A stretch of 64,000 bases of DNA from Mariniflexile fucanivorans (GCF_004341235.1 NZ_SLUP01000004.1:186001-250000); one strand, 5' to 3'; shown: positions 35,878 to 44,542, counted from the first letter of the stretch. Notes: generated by a model from the letters alone, not told the origin. Numbers and translations: made by a program.

Positions 35878-36288
35878 ATGGCACGTATTTTAGCAATTGA
35901 TTATGGTATGAAACGCACCGGAATAGCAGTAACCGATACTTTGCAAATTATAGCATCTGGTCTTACTACGGTTAATACCAATGAATTGGTTTCTTTTTTA
36001 AAAGATTACACAAGTAAAGAAGCTGTTGAATTGTTTATTGTTGGCGAACCCAAACAAATGGATAATACGGCATCGGAAAGTGAAGTGCTTATTGTGCCGT
36101 TTTTAAAGAAATTGGAAGAACAGTTTCCAAATATTCCTATTCAGCGGGTTGATGAGCGTTTTACTTCTAAAATGGCATTCCAAACCATGATAGATAGCGG
36201 CCTGAAAAAAAACCAACGAAAAAACAAAGCCTTGGTTGATGAAATTAGTGCTACCCTTATTCTTCAAAGCTATTTGTACTCCAAGTAG
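35878..36288 (+). CDS. ruvX: YqgF/RuvX Holliday-junction resolvase-like protein
   Basis: RNase H-fold protein proposed to process 16S rRNA 5' ends or Holliday junctions. The ATG at 35878 gives 136 residues and MARILAIDYGMKRTGIAVTD, the canonical YqgF N-terminus with the first catalytic Asp. The frame extending upstream runs through a terminator and is rejected. Other conserved parts are LFIVGEPKQMDNTASE, VDERFTSKMAF (second acidic motif) and KALVDEISATLILQSYL with the third Asp. def follows 88 bp downstream, a common neighbour in Bacteroidota. Confidence 0.94.
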   Translation: MARILAIDYGMKRTGIAVTDTLQIIASGLTTVNTNELVSFLKDYTSKEAVELFIVGEPKQMDNTASESEVLIVPFLKKLEEQFPNIPIQRVDERFTSKMAFQTMIDSGLKKNQRKNKALVDEISATLILQSYLYSK

Positions 36289-36376
36289 TTGCTTTTATAA
36301 ACGAATAAATTTTTCATAAATACAATCAAAAAGTTATAAGTATTGTATTTTTGCAGGAATAATAGAAATTACAACC

Positions 36377-36967
36377 ATGATTTTACCCATTATAGCCTAT
36401 GGCGACCCTGTTTTAAAAAAATTAGGTGTCGATATTAATAAAGATTATCCTCAATTAGATATTTTGTTGGATAACATGTTCGATACCATGTACAATGCCT
36501 TTGGTGTCGGTTTAGCAGCACCACAGATAGGATTAGCCATTCGTTTATTTATTGTTGATACTACGCCGTTTTCAGAGGATGAAGAATTAACAATCGAAGA
36601 ACAAAATGCACTTAAAAGCTTCAAACGGGTATTTATAAATGCGAAAATTACTAAAGAAGAGGGAGACGAATGGGCATTTAATGAAGGTTGTTTAAGTATT
36701 CCAGATGTACGTGAAGATGTTTTTAGAAAACCTACAATTACCGTTGAATATTTAGATGAAAATTTTGAACCACATACAGAAGTGTTCGATGGTTTAATTG
36801 CCCGGGTCATACAACATGAATACGACCATATTGAAGGCATTCTGTTTACAGATAAGTTATCGAGTTTAAAAAAGCGTTTAATAAAAGGACGACTAACAAA
36901 CATATCGAAAGGAAAAATAGATGTGGATTACCGTATGCGTTTTCCAGACCAAAAAAAGAAACGATAA
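36377..36967 (+). CDS. def: Peptide deformylase
   Basis: Removes the N-formyl group from nascent proteins with an Fe/Zn centre. 196 residues with all three family motifs: GVGLAAPQ (43-50), EGCLSIP (103-109, metal ligand C105) and HEYDHIEG (147-154, ligands H147/H151, catalytic E148). The ~15-residue acidic insertion around DTTPFSEDEELTIEEQNAL is usual in Bacteroidota type enzymes. A TATTTTTG -7 box (36346-36353) precedes the ATG, so it can be transcribed on its own as well as with ruvX. Confidence 0.97.
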   Translation: MILPIIAYGDPVLKKLGVDINKDYPQLDILLDNMFDTMYNAFGVGLAAPQIGLAIRLFIVDTTPFSEDEELTIEEQNALKSFKRVFINAKITKEEGDEWAFNEGCLSIPDVREDVFRKPTITVEYLDENFEPHTEVFDGLIARVIQHEYDHIEGILFTDKLSSLKKRLIKGRLTNISKGKIDVDYRMRFPDQKKKR

Positions 36968-37023
36968 TATTTGCAAGACATCATTAAACGGTAGATATTT
37001 GCCGTTCTTAAAAAAAATAATTT

Positions 37024-37458
37024 ATGAGTTTAGAAAAAGTTATAGCTATTACAGGAAAGCCAGGTTTGTATAAATTAGTGGCACAAACTCGTGGTGGTTT
37101 TGTAGCAGAGTCGTTAATAGACAAAAAAAGAATGTCTGTTAATATTCAACAAAATGTAAGTGTTTTAAGTGAAATAGCTATTTATACTTTAACAGAGGAA
37201 GTGCCTTTAAAAGAAGTGTTTAAAAGCATTCAGAAAAAAGAAAATGGAGGAGCAACTTCAGTAAAAGCTAAAGATAGTAAAGATAAATTAGAAGAATATT
37301 TCTTTGAGGTTTTACCGGATTATGATGAAGATCGCGTGTATGCAAGCGACATAAAAAAAGTAATTCAATGGTATAACTTATTGTTAGAACACAATATGTT
37401 AGATTTAGAGGACGATTCTAAAGAAAAAAAAGAGACTGTTAAAGATGAAGAAGAATAA
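37024..37458 (+). CDS. DUF5606-domain protein
   Basis: 144-residue cytoplasmic protein of a Bacteroidota-restricted family recognisable by the N-terminal SLEKVIAITGKPGLYKLVAQ, then GGFVAESLIDKKRMSVN and VSVLSEIAIYT. The second half has a conserved helix around LEEYFFEVLPDYDEDRVYASDIKK and IQWYNLLLEHNML, followed by an acidic-basic tail. Function is not known. It follows def by 56 bp, and a terminator closes the unit, so it is probably co-transcribed with ruvX-def. Confidence 0.85.
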   Translation: MSLEKVIAITGKPGLYKLVAQTRGGFVAESLIDKKRMSVNIQQNVSVLSEIAIYTLTEEVPLKEVFKSIQKKENGGATSVKAKDSKDKLEEYFFEVLPDYDEDRVYASDIKKVIQWYNLLLEHNMLDLEDDSKEKKETVKDEEE

Positions 37459-37486
37459 ATAATTCTTTATTTTTTTGTTATATATT

Positions 37487-37521
37487 AGGCATAGTTTCGA
37501 CATAGAAATTATGCCTTTTTT
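37487..37521 (+). terminator. Intrinsic terminator after the DUF5606 gene
   Basis: Twelve-base arms AGGCATAGTTTC / GAAATTATGCCT (one G-U pair) with a 6-nt loop and a T-run. It lies 28 bp after the stop and 12 bp before the next start. Confidence 0.85.
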
Positions 37522-37532
37522 AATTTATAATT

Positions 37533-38093
37533 ATGAGCTTTTTAAAGAAAAACATTAAGAACATTCTGTTTTTGTTGGTCATAGCAGTGATGTTAATTCC
37601 ACAAACTAGACAACCTATTCAAGTATTATTACATAAAGCCATCGCATTAGTGAAACCAGTATCCATTAACGAAACGAAACTAACCAGCTTACCTCATTAC
37701 AATTGGAAATTAACGGATGAGAATAACGTAACTTTTAATTTTGAAAATGCTAAGGGAAAGGTTGTTTTAATCAATTTTTGGGCAACATGGTGTCCGCCTT
37801 GTATTGCCGAAATGCCTAGTATGCAAGCGCTTTATGATGATTATAAAGACCAAGTGCTTTTCCTTTTTGTAACTAACGATTGGTATAGTGAAATCAATCC
37901 GTTTCTGAAAAAAAACAATTATACATTTAAAGTGTACAGACCAGCAGCAGAGTACCCGGAATATTTTGATATTCCAACCATACCTAGAACATTTTTAATA
38001 GACAAAAACAGCAATGTTATTATTGATGAAAATGGTGCTGTAAATTGGAATAGCGATAAAATAAGAAATACAATTGATAATTTATTAAAGTAA
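37533..38093 (+). CDS. TlpA-like membrane-anchored thioredoxin
   Basis: 186 residues. An uncleaved N-terminal membrane anchor (about 10-23, ILFLLVIAVMLIP) places the thioredoxin domain in the periplasm. The redox motif is WCPPC (C87, C90) within NFWATWCPPCIAEMPSM, and the cis-proline lies in DIPTIPRTFLID. Such TlpA/ResA-like proteins reduce disulfides in apocytochromes or other exported proteins. No cytochrome-maturation gene is adjacent, so the target is open. hprA-like follows 33 bp later. Confidence 0.9.
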   Translation: MSFLKKNIKNILFLLVIAVMLIPQTRQPIQVLLHKAIALVKPVSINETKLTSLPHYNWKLTDENNVTFNFENAKGKVVLINFWATWCPPCIAEMPSMQALYDDYKDQVLFLFVTNDWYSEINPFLKKNNYTFKVYRPAAEYPEYFDIPTIPRTFLIDKNSNVIIDENGAVNWNSDKIRNTIDNLLK

Positions 38094-38126
38094 TTTTTTA
38101 TAAATTATCATTAAAAAGCACAAAAT

Positions 38127-39092
38127 ATGAAAATGGTAATTTTAGACGGATTTACATTAAATCCTGGCGATTTAAACTGGAAAGACATTAAACAGTTTGG
38201 CGATTTAGAAGTGCACGATCGAACGGATTTTAACCCAAAAACGGTTATTAAAACTATTGGAGATGCCGAAGTAGTGTTTACAAACAAAGTGCCACTTCCT
38301 AAAGAGGTACTTACAGAAGTTCCTAACCTTAAATATATAGGCGTTTTGGCAACGGGTTATAATGTGGTAGATATTGATGCCGCTAGAGATTTAGATATTT
38401 TAGTCACCAATGTGCCAAATTATGGAACAGCAGCTGTGGCGCAGTTTACCATGGGTTTGCTGTTAGAAATGTGCCATCATATTGGAGACCATAACAAAGC
38501 AGTACAGGATGGAGAATGGGCAAAGGCTCCAGATTTTTGTTTTTGGAATACGCCATTAATTGAACTTGCAGGAAAAAAATTAGGTATTATAGGCTTTGGC
38601 AGCATAGGGCAGGCCACTGCAAAAATAGCTCAGGCTTTTGGGTTGCATATTTTGGCTTATAATAGAAGCAAAGATTTATCGTTGGAATCGGACACATGTC
38701 GATATGTCGAATTAGATGAGCTTTTTGAAAAATCGGATATTATTAGTTTGCATTGCCCGTTAAACGAAAGCACAAAAGGAATTATAGACAAAAAGAATAT
38801 TGCAAAAATGAAAGATGGTGTTATGATAATTAACACAGCTAGAGGTGGTTTAATTGTGGAGGAAGACTTAAAAGAAGCACTCAATTCTGGAAAAGTAGCT
38901 GAAGCAGCGGTTGATGTAGTTTCATCAGAACCCATAGAAGAAAACAATCCGTTATTAAAAGCGAAAAACTGCATCATTACACCTCATATTGCTTGGGCTC
39001 CTAAAGAATCGAGAGCACGTTTGCTTGATACTGTTGTAGATAATTTAAAGACTTATTTGGATGGAAATCCTAAAAATGTGGTAAATACTTAA
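38127..39092 (+). CDS. D-2-hydroxyacid dehydrogenase (glycerate dehydrogenase-like)
   Basis: 321-residue NAD(P)-dependent enzyme of the D-isomer 2-hydroxyacid dehydrogenase family. The Rossmann motif GFGSIGQ lies at 156-162. The catalytic Arg is in INTARGGLIVEEDL (near 239), the acidic residue in VDVVSSEPI, and the His in ITPHIAWAPKESR (near 286). The HIAWAP-type ending and length best fit hydroxypyruvate reductase/glycerate dehydrogenase, but other D-hydroxyacids are possible. Translation could also begin two codons later at the second Met. It precedes the two-component pair by 49 bp. Confidence 0.9.
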   Translation: MKMVILDGFTLNPGDLNWKDIKQFGDLEVHDRTDFNPKTVIKTIGDAEVVFTNKVPLPKEVLTEVPNLKYIGVLATGYNVVDIDAARDLDILVTNVPNYGTAAVAQFTMGLLLEMCHHIGDHNKAVQDGEWAKAPDFCFWNTPLIELAGKKLGIIGFGSIGQATAKIAQAFGLHILAYNRSKDLSLESDTCRYVELDELFEKSDIISLHCPLNESTKGIIDKKNIAKMKDGVMIINTARGGLIVEEDLKEALNSGKVAEAAVDVVSSEPIEENNPLLKAKNCIITPHIAWAPKESRARLLDTVVDNLKTYLDGNPKNVVNT

Positions 39093-39141
39093 TTGTTTTT
39101 TTGATTTTTAGAAATCAACCTGATAATTAAATTTTAAAGCA

Positions 39142-40230
39142 ATGAGCAATATAGAATTAGCACTTAAGGAACGCATAAAAGAATTAACCTGTCTTTATGA
39201 GGTGTCGTCTATTATTGTGAATGCAGATATTGAGAGTCTTGAAGATACACTTAAAGCCATTGCGTTTAGTGTGCAAAAGGCGTTCAGTTTCCCTGAGAAA
39301 ACACAAATTTTCATTTCAGTTGATAACATGAATGTAGGAACGTCGCATGTTTTAAATAGGTCTGTGGAATTAGTATCAGAAATAGCTATTTTTAATAAGT
39401 TGTCAGGTGCTATTTCAGCACATTTAAATCATTCAAATTTCACTAAAGAAAATTTTTTAAATGAAGAACAACAACTATTAAACACCATCGCTTTAAAATT
39501 AGGGAGTTTATTCGAACGTGTAGAAATCAGGAAAAATGAAATGTCTTTAAAAAGGCAAATGGAGCATGCAGACCGACTTAAAATTTTAGGAGAGCTCACT
39601 GCAGGAATAGCACACGAACTTAATACGCCTTTGGCCAACATTTTAGGTTTTGCTGAATTATTAAAAGATAATCTTGAAAATAACAACGAAAGTTTGGCAG
39701 ATTTAGATAAGATTATTCAAAGTGCTATTTTCTCAAGAGAAGTTGTAAAAAATCTCATGTTTTTTGCTTGTGAAATGCCTCAAAAAATGACACGGGTGAA
39801 TATAGTTCCAAGCATTAAAGGGGCCATCGATTTGTTGGATGCTACTTTCAGAAAACAAGAAGTAAAATATATTGTAAAGATAGAAGATGAAACCTTGTGG
39901 TTAAAGGCGGATACCATACAACTTACGCAAATAATTTTCAACCTTATCACGAATGCTATTTACTTTTCACCAAAAAATGGACTGGTAGCCATCTCAACAT
40001 TTCAAACAGATACGGCTATTGTATTCAAAGTATCCGATGAAGGTCCTGGGCTTTCTTCCGACGCATTGGAAAAAGTATTTCAACCATTTTTCACTACAAA
40101 ACCCACAGGAGAAGGTTCCGGTTTAGGTTTAAGCGTCGTACACGGCATTGTTTCCAGTCATAAAGGAACCATTGTGGCAACAAATAATCCGAGTAAAGGC
40201 GCTACCTTTACAGTAACATTACCAAAGTAA
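39142..40230 (+). CDS. Sensor histidine kinase, cytoplasmic
   Basis: 362-residue histidine kinase with no membrane segment. Residues 1-130 look like a GAF-type sensory domain. A dimerisation helix carries the H-box HELNTPLANILG with phospho-accepting H158. The ATPase domain has the N-box LITNAIYFSP, G1 VSDEGPGLS, and G2 GEGSGLGLSVVHGI. The response regulator starts 4 bp after the stop, so the two are surely a cognate pair. The soluble GAF-type input resembles NtrB-like kinases that read internal metabolic state. Confidence 0.93.
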   Translation: MSNIELALKERIKELTCLYEVSSIIVNADIESLEDTLKAIAFSVQKAFSFPEKTQIFISVDNMNVGTSHVLNRSVELVSEIAIFNKLSGAISAHLNHSNFTKENFLNEEQQLLNTIALKLGSLFERVEIRKNEMSLKRQMEHADRLKILGELTAGIAHELNTPLANILGFAELLKDNLENNNESLADLDKIIQSAIFSREVVKNLMFFACEMPQKMTRVNIVPSIKGAIDLLDATFRKQEVKYIVKIEDETLWLKADTIQLTQIIFNLITNAIYFSPKNGLVAISTFQTDTAIVFKVSDEGPGLSSDALEKVFQPFFTTKPTGEGSGLGLSVVHGIVSSHKGTIVATNNPSKGATFTVTLPK

Positions 40231-40234
40231 TTAT

Positions 40235-41554
40235 ATGCAATTTCAAAAAGAAAACATATTGGTTGTAGATGATGATATCAATATTTTGGAGTTGCTACAA
40301 CGGCATTTAAAATCATGGGATTATCACACTTATAAAGCTGTTTCGGTTAAAGAAGCGGTTGCTATTTTAAGAGATACTTCTGTTGATTTGTTAATTACTG
40401 ATTTAAAAATGCCAGAAGTTGATGGTTTTGAACTTCTTAAATTTGTATCAGAGCATTACCCAAAATTGCCTAAATTGGTAGTTACTGGTTACCCTTCGAT
40501 TCAAGATTCATTAGTGGCCATAAAATCTAAAGTCGTTTATCTTACAAAACCTTTTACAAAAGACGAGTTGAAAGCTGCAATAGATAGCACGTTGCCAAAA
40601 AGTAATACAGTTAAAAAAGCCCAAATCCATCAACCAAATAAAGAGGGGTATGGTGAGATTATTGGTGTTTCAGAAAAAATTGATAAAGTCATTCAAATTA
40701 TTGAACGTGTTAAAGATAATAAAGCAACGGTTTTTATAAATGGTGAAAGCGGCACAGGAAAAGAGTTGGTGGCAAGAGCTATTCATTATCAAGGTAAATT
40801 TTCAAGAGCGCCTTTTATTTCTGTGAATTGCGGAGGCATCCCTGAAAATCTTTTGGAAGCAGAGCTTTTTGGTTATGTGAAAGGTGCATTTACAGGTGCC
40901 GACACCAATAGAAACGGCTATTTTCAAGCAGCCAATGGCGGTACTATTTTTTTGGATGAAATAGGTAATGCATCTTTGGCAGTTCAATCAAGATTATTAC
41001 GTGTCTTGCAAGAAAAGGAAGTGTTGAAAGTGGGTTCTCAAAAAGCAGAAAAAGTAGATGTTCGTATTATTGCGGCAACCAATAGTGATTTAAAGGATAT
41101 GATAATAAAACAAATCTTTAGGGAAGATTTGTATTATAGACTTACGGTTGTTGAAATTAATGTAGCGCCTTTAAAAGACAGAAAAGAAGATATACCGTTG
41201 TTGGTAGATAAATTTCTGTTTAAATATGGGGTGGAATATAAAGACCGATTTGTAAAAATCACCTCAGAAGCATCCAATTTATTACAGCGTTACGATTGGC
41301 CTGGAAACATTCGGGAATTGGAAAATGTAATTCAACGTGCCGTAATCATGTGCGATAAGGTTATTGAAATTGAACACTTACCCAATAGCCTTAAATTCAA
41401 TATTGATTTTTCAAATGAAAAGTTATTACCATTAAAGGAAATGGAAAAACAATACATTTTAAAAGTTTTGAATGCTACAAACAATAACAAAACTAAAGCT
41501 GCTGAAATTTTAGGTATTGATAGAAAAACCATTCGTCAAAAACTTTCAGAATAA
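40235..41554 (+). CDS. Sigma-54-dependent NtrC-family response regulator
   Basis: 439 residues. The receiver domain has D12-D13-D14, phospho-acceptor D56 and K105. The AAA+ domain has Walker A GESGTGKE (170-177), the sigma-54 contact loop GAFTGA (217-222), Walker B TIFLDEIGN and the arginine finger region YYRLTVVEI. A Fis-type helix-turn-helix follows (NKTKAAEILGIDRKTIRQKL). It activates RNA polymerase carrying RpoN. It pairs with the preceding kinase, and a terminator follows. The glutamate dehydrogenase group just downstream is a candidate target (inference). Confidence 0.96.
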   Translation: MQFQKENILVVDDDINILELLQRHLKSWDYHTYKAVSVKEAVAILRDTSVDLLITDLKMPEVDGFELLKFVSEHYPKLPKLVVTGYPSIQDSLVAIKSKVVYLTKPFTKDELKAAIDSTLPKSNTVKKAQIHQPNKEGYGEIIGVSEKIDKVIQIIERVKDNKATVFINGESGTGKELVARAIHYQGKFSRAPFISVNCGGIPENLLEAELFGYVKGAFTGADTNRNGYFQAANGGTIFLDEIGNASLAVQSRLLRVLQEKEVLKVGSQKAEKVDVRIIAATNSDLKDMIIKQIFREDLYYRLTVVEINVAPLKDRKEDIPLLVDKFLFKYGVEYKDRFVKITSEASNLLQRYDWPGNIRELENVIQRAVIMCDKVIEIEHLPNSLKFNIDFSNEKLLPLKEMEKQYILKVLNATNNNKTKAAEILGIDRKTIRQKLSE

Positions 41555-41649
41555 ATTCTCTTAATTACATAATATTACTGGAACATTTTGCCTCAGTTGG
41601 GTAATTATGTACCACTTTCTATTTATTACTTTACATTCTAAAAACTCCC

Positions 41650-41677
41650 AAAACCCTTATATACAAAGGGTTTTTTA
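41650..41677 (+). terminator. Terminator of the two-component operon
   Basis: Arms AAAACCCTT (41650-41658) and AAGGGTTTT (41666-41674), a 7-nt loop and a T-run. Confidence 0.8.
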
Positions 41678-41702
41678 TTGCAATCATATTTTGTGGCACA
41701 AG

Positions 41703-41718
41703 TTGGTATAAGTATTGT
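41703..41718 (+). promoter_or_regulatory. Weak sigma-54-like promoter candidate before the gdh group
   Basis: TTGGTAT-N5-TTGT has the -24 GG and the spacing of the TTGGCAC-N5-TTGC consensus but GT instead of GC at -12. An alternative with both GG and GC lies at 41666-41681, inside the terminator T-run. It is suggestive only because a sigma-54 activator gene is immediately upstream. Confidence 0.25.
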
Positions 41719-41744
41719 CTTTATTCAAAAAAAGAATAGACACT

Positions 41745-41918
41745 ATGAATACAAATAAATTTAACATCTGTCCTAGTTGCATACATGTAAAAACCTGCGT
41801 GCTTACTACTCAAAAAAGTCAAGTATGGTCGTGTAGTGAATATGATGAAGTACCAACACATTCAAATTCTTTTTCACAACTCGAAATAAATCAGAATAGA
41901 AATCATAATCATATTTAA
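41745..41918 (+). CDS. Small cysteine-rich protein (possible metal site)
   Basis: 57 residues from the ATG at 41745. Four cysteines are arranged as C-x2-C (CPSC), C (KTCVLTTQ) and C (VWSCSEYDE), followed by a tail ending in HNHI. This is compatible with a zinc-ribbon-like or other metal site. No signal peptide is present. It is the first gene of a rightward set with an exported protein (15 bp later), glutamate dehydrogenase and a Gre-type factor. Family and role are unknown to me. Confidence 0.65.
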   Translation: MNTNKFNICPSCIHVKTCVLTTQKSQVWSCSEYDEVPTHSNSFSQLEINQNRNHNHI

Positions 41919-41933
41919 TTAAAAACATAAATC

Positions 41934-42299
41934 ATGAAAAATTATATAATAGCAACTTTAATAGTTTTTGTGACTTTAAGTATGCATGCTCAAGACCAAT
42001 TTAGTAAATCAATAAATCTAGCAAAAGGCGATGTTATAGAAGTAGGTAATCCGTCAAGTAAAATGTATAAACATATAAAACTTCCACGTGGAAATTTTGT
42101 GGGAACAGAAAAAGGAGTGTCCAATTATAAATCTGCCTTAGGAAATGAGGTTGTTGTAACCAACATTAAAAAGATGCAAAATGGGAATACAATAATTAGT
42201 GTAAAACGAAATGATGGTAAACTATTTTTTAATACGGTAGCTACCTTAAATATTAGTTTAGAAAAAGCTTTAAGGGTAAATGAAATTAAGTTAATGTAA
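41934..42299 (+). CDS. Exported protein of unknown function
   Basis: 121 residues with the signal peptide MKNYIIATLIVFVTLSMHAQ. The mature domain (about 100 residues) is beta-rich with regular G turns: INLAKGDVIEVGNPSSK, YKHIKLPRGNFV, NEVVVTNIKKMQNGNTIISVKR. I do not recognise the family. It lies 15 bp after the Cys-rich gene and 30 bp before gdh, so it is probably in the same transcript, which is unusual company for a cytosolic dehydrogenase. Confidence 0.7.
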   Translation: MKNYIIATLIVFVTLSMHAQDQFSKSINLAKGDVIEVGNPSSKMYKHIKLPRGNFVGTEKGVSNYKSALGNEVVVTNIKKMQNGNTIISVKRNDGKLFFNTVATLNISLEKALRVNEIKLM

Positions 42300-42329
42300 T
42301 AGGAATCAATATTTATAAAGAACAATAAC

Positions 42330-43634
42330 ATGGCAATACTAACAGAAGAATTAAATTCTAAAACAAAAAAAGTGCTACAAAAGGGGATGATGGACAATGT
42401 GATGGAGCAATTTAATCGTGCCGCAAATCATATTAATTTACATCCTAATATTCGAAAAATTTTAAGCATCACAAATAATGAAATCGTCATTCATTTTCCC
42501 GTAAAAATGGACAATGGCGACATAGAAATTTTTACGGGTTACCGCGTGCAACATAACAATGCTTTGGGACCTTACAAAGGTGGTTTGCGCTACCACCCAA
42601 CAGTTGATATTGATGCGGCAAGAGCCCTTGCTATGTGGATGACTTGGAAAACATCGCTAGCTGGTTTGCCATATGGTGGTGGTAAAGGGGGGATTCAAAT
42701 AGATCCTTCAAAATATTCGCAAAGTGAGTTGGAACGTATTACACGTAGGTTCACGTTTGCATTGGCGGATAATATTGGGCCTGAGCATGATATTCCAGCA
42801 CCCGATGTTAACACCAATAGCCAAACTATGGCGTGGATTGCCGATACTTACATGAGTACCAGACCACCTGCGGAACGTTCGGCAAACCAGCATGTTGTAA
42901 CAGGTAAGCCTGCTGGAAGTGGTGGATTGGAAGGTCGTGATAGAGCCACCGGGTTTGGTGTGTATTTAAGTATCAAATTATGGGTACAAAGTCAAAATGA
43001 CACATTAAAAGATAAACGTTTTATGGTACAGGGTTTTGGGAATGTAGGTTACTGGGCAGCTCATTTTTTAGAAAAGGAAGGTGCTAAATTAGTTGCAGTA
43101 CAAGATGCTTTTGGAAGTATTGAAAACCAAAAAGGTATTCATGTGGAAACACTTTTTGAGTATACCAAAACCAATGAAGGAAGCATTGTTAATTTTCCTG
43201 AAGCATTACTTATTGGTAAAGAAGATTTTTTTGGTGTAGACTGTGATATTTTTATTCCAGCCGCTTTGGGCAATCAAATAACGAAAGAAACGGCACCAAA
43301 AATTAAAGCACGGTTAGTTGCTGAGGGTGCTAACGGACCAACAAACGTAGAAGGAGAACAAGTACTTTTAAAAGAAGGTGTTGCCATTATTCCTGATATA
43401 CTATGTAATTCAGGAGGTGTTATTGCCAGTTATTTTGAATGGCTACAAAACAGAAATGGCGAATTATGGCATATGGAAGAGGTTATGAATAAGTTAGAAA
43501 AAAAACTAAAAAGTTCTTATGAAGCCGTTTCTGTATATGCACAAAATGAAGATGTAGATATGCGAACTGCAGCCTATTGTATAGCCATCAAACGCATTGA
43601 AAAAGCTTATATACAACGCGGGATTTTCCCATAA
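42330..43634 (+). CDS. gdhA: Glu/Leu/Phe/Val-type glutamate dehydrogenase
   Basis: Interconverts glutamate with 2-oxoglutarate and ammonia, linking nitrogen and carbon metabolism. 434 residues. The substrate domain has YRVQHNNALGPYKGGLRYHP, the catalytic-lysine loop PYGGGKGGI and the signature DIPAPDVNT. The dinucleotide domain has VQGFGNVG and VAEGANGPTN. Length fits the hexameric small-subunit class. Coenzyme preference is not decided. The Gre-type gene follows after 12 bp. Confidence 0.96.
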   Translation: MAILTEELNSKTKKVLQKGMMDNVMEQFNRAANHINLHPNIRKILSITNNEIVIHFPVKMDNGDIEIFTGYRVQHNNALGPYKGGLRYHPTVDIDAARALAMWMTWKTSLAGLPYGGGKGGIQIDPSKYSQSELERITRRFTFALADNIGPEHDIPAPDVNTNSQTMAWIADTYMSTRPPAERSANQHVVTGKPAGSGGLEGRDRATGFGVYLSIKLWVQSQNDTLKDKRFMVQGFGNVGYWAAHFLEKEGAKLVAVQDAFGSIENQKGIHVETLFEYTKTNEGSIVNFPEALLIGKEDFFGVDCDIFIPAALGNQITKETAPKIKARLVAEGANGPTNVEGEQVLLKEGVAIIPDILCNSGGVIASYFEWLQNRNGELWHMEEVMNKLEKKLKSSYEAVSVYAQNEDVDMRTAAYCIAIKRIEKAYIQRGIFP

Positions 43635-43646
43635 AAAATTAAGAAA

Positions 43647-44066
43647 ATGAAATACGGAAGTATCATGTTGGAAAAAAAGGAGTATGTGTATATTAAACGC
43701 ATTCTTAACATTTCTGGATATGTAGGAGATCATGAAATCCAGAAATCTTTAGCAAAATTTTCAGAAGAATTAAAATCAGCTCACATTTTAGACGAGGCAG
43801 AAATGCCGGATGATGTAGTGCGCTTAAATAGTATCGTAAGGGTTACAGTAAATAATAATTGGGAAAAAAGCATTCAAATAGTGCAACCTTCAGAAAAAGA
43901 TATTAAGAATAATAAAATTTCAATTCTTACCACTATGGGGTCTGCATTAATGGGATATTCAAAAGATGATATTATTGAATGGGATTTCCCTAATGGTAAA
44001 CAACAGATTAAAATCACTGAGGTTACCCAAGAAGGAACTTTTAGTCCCATTGAAATAATATTATAA
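43647..44066 (+). CDS. GreA/GreB-family C-terminal-domain protein
   Basis: 139 residues matching the Gre/Rnk family. A short helical N-terminal part (HEIQKSLAKFSEELKSAHILD) precedes the FKBP-like C-terminal domain (VVRLNSIVRVTVNN, IQIVQPSEKDIKNNKISILTTMGSALMGYSKDDIIEWDFPNG, in sections). It lacks the long coiled-coil with the acidic tip of true GreA, so cleavage-factor activity is doubtful. It more likely binds the RNA polymerase secondary channel like Rnk. Translation may instead start at the Met seven codons in. It ends the gdh group. Confidence 0.82.
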   Translation: MKYGSIMLEKKEYVYIKRILNISGYVGDHEIQKSLAKFSEELKSAHILDEAEMPDDVVRLNSIVRVTVNNNWEKSIQIVQPSEKDIKNNKISILTTMGSALMGYSKDDIIEWDFPNGKQQIKITEVTQEGTFSPIEIIL

Positions 44067-44078
44067 AATAATAAAATT

Positions 44079-44290
44079 ATGACAGATTCTAATGCCTAAC
44101 ACATAGTAAACGTTTTATGAATGAATATTGAAGATTTTATTTTTTCAATACCTGCAAATATCAAATTCCAGGATTAAATGCGATAGAATTACTACAGGCA
44201 GATGGTCATGATTTTGATAAAACTAAAGAGAGATATTTAAAGAATCTAGAGAAATTAAACACAAATAATGTATTGGCAGTGCATCAATAA
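44079..44290 (+). pseudogene. Remnant of a small gene
   Basis: After an ATG (44079-44081, MTDSNA then stop) a second frame reads HSKRFMNEY, a TGA at 44129-44131, then RFYFFNTCKYQIPGLNAIEL and LQADGHDFDKTKERYLKNLE to a TAA at 44288-44290. The amphipathic, protein-like composition, with one shift and one stop, suggests a decayed ~70-codon gene rather than random sequence. I do not recognise a family. Confidence 0.35.
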
Positions 44291-44301
44291 ATTCAACTTC
44301 T

Positions 44302-44394
44302 ATGAATAATCGGAAATTTTATATTATAACAGTAGTCATTGGAATAGCAATTATAGCTTTATTGTCGTGGGTTGTGCCTGCTCCAATTTTTTAA
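44302..44394 (+). CDS. Putative single-span membrane peptide
   Basis: A 30-codon frame (ATG 44302-44304, TAA 44392-44394): five polar/basic residues MNNRK, then a continuous hydrophobic stretch with VVIGIAIIALLSWVVPAPIF. The composition is that of a small inner-membrane peptide. No promoter was identified, but it precedes a strong terminator. Confidence 0.35.
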   Translation: MNNRKFYIITVVIGIAIIALLSWVVPAPIF

Positions 44395-44542
44395 TAATTA
44401 AGTTCGTGTTTTTATTTTATGAATGCAAACAACTTTTTTTCTAGTTTTAATAATCAATGTGGCTATTTGAAACATAGAAACACTAAATCTTATATATAAA
44501 ATTTTTGAGAGTGACTTTTATTATTAGTTATTAGTGTGTTTT

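Noticed and set aside
41694-41709. TGGCAC near 41694 as a sigma-54 -24 element
   Set aside because: The matching -12 position reads GGTA; a TTGG lies two bases too close, so spacing and sequence both fail.
44118-44180. Short frame MNIEDFIFSIPANIKFQD starting at 44121
   Set aside because: Only 18 codons, in a different frame from the more protein-like remnant that covers the same bases.
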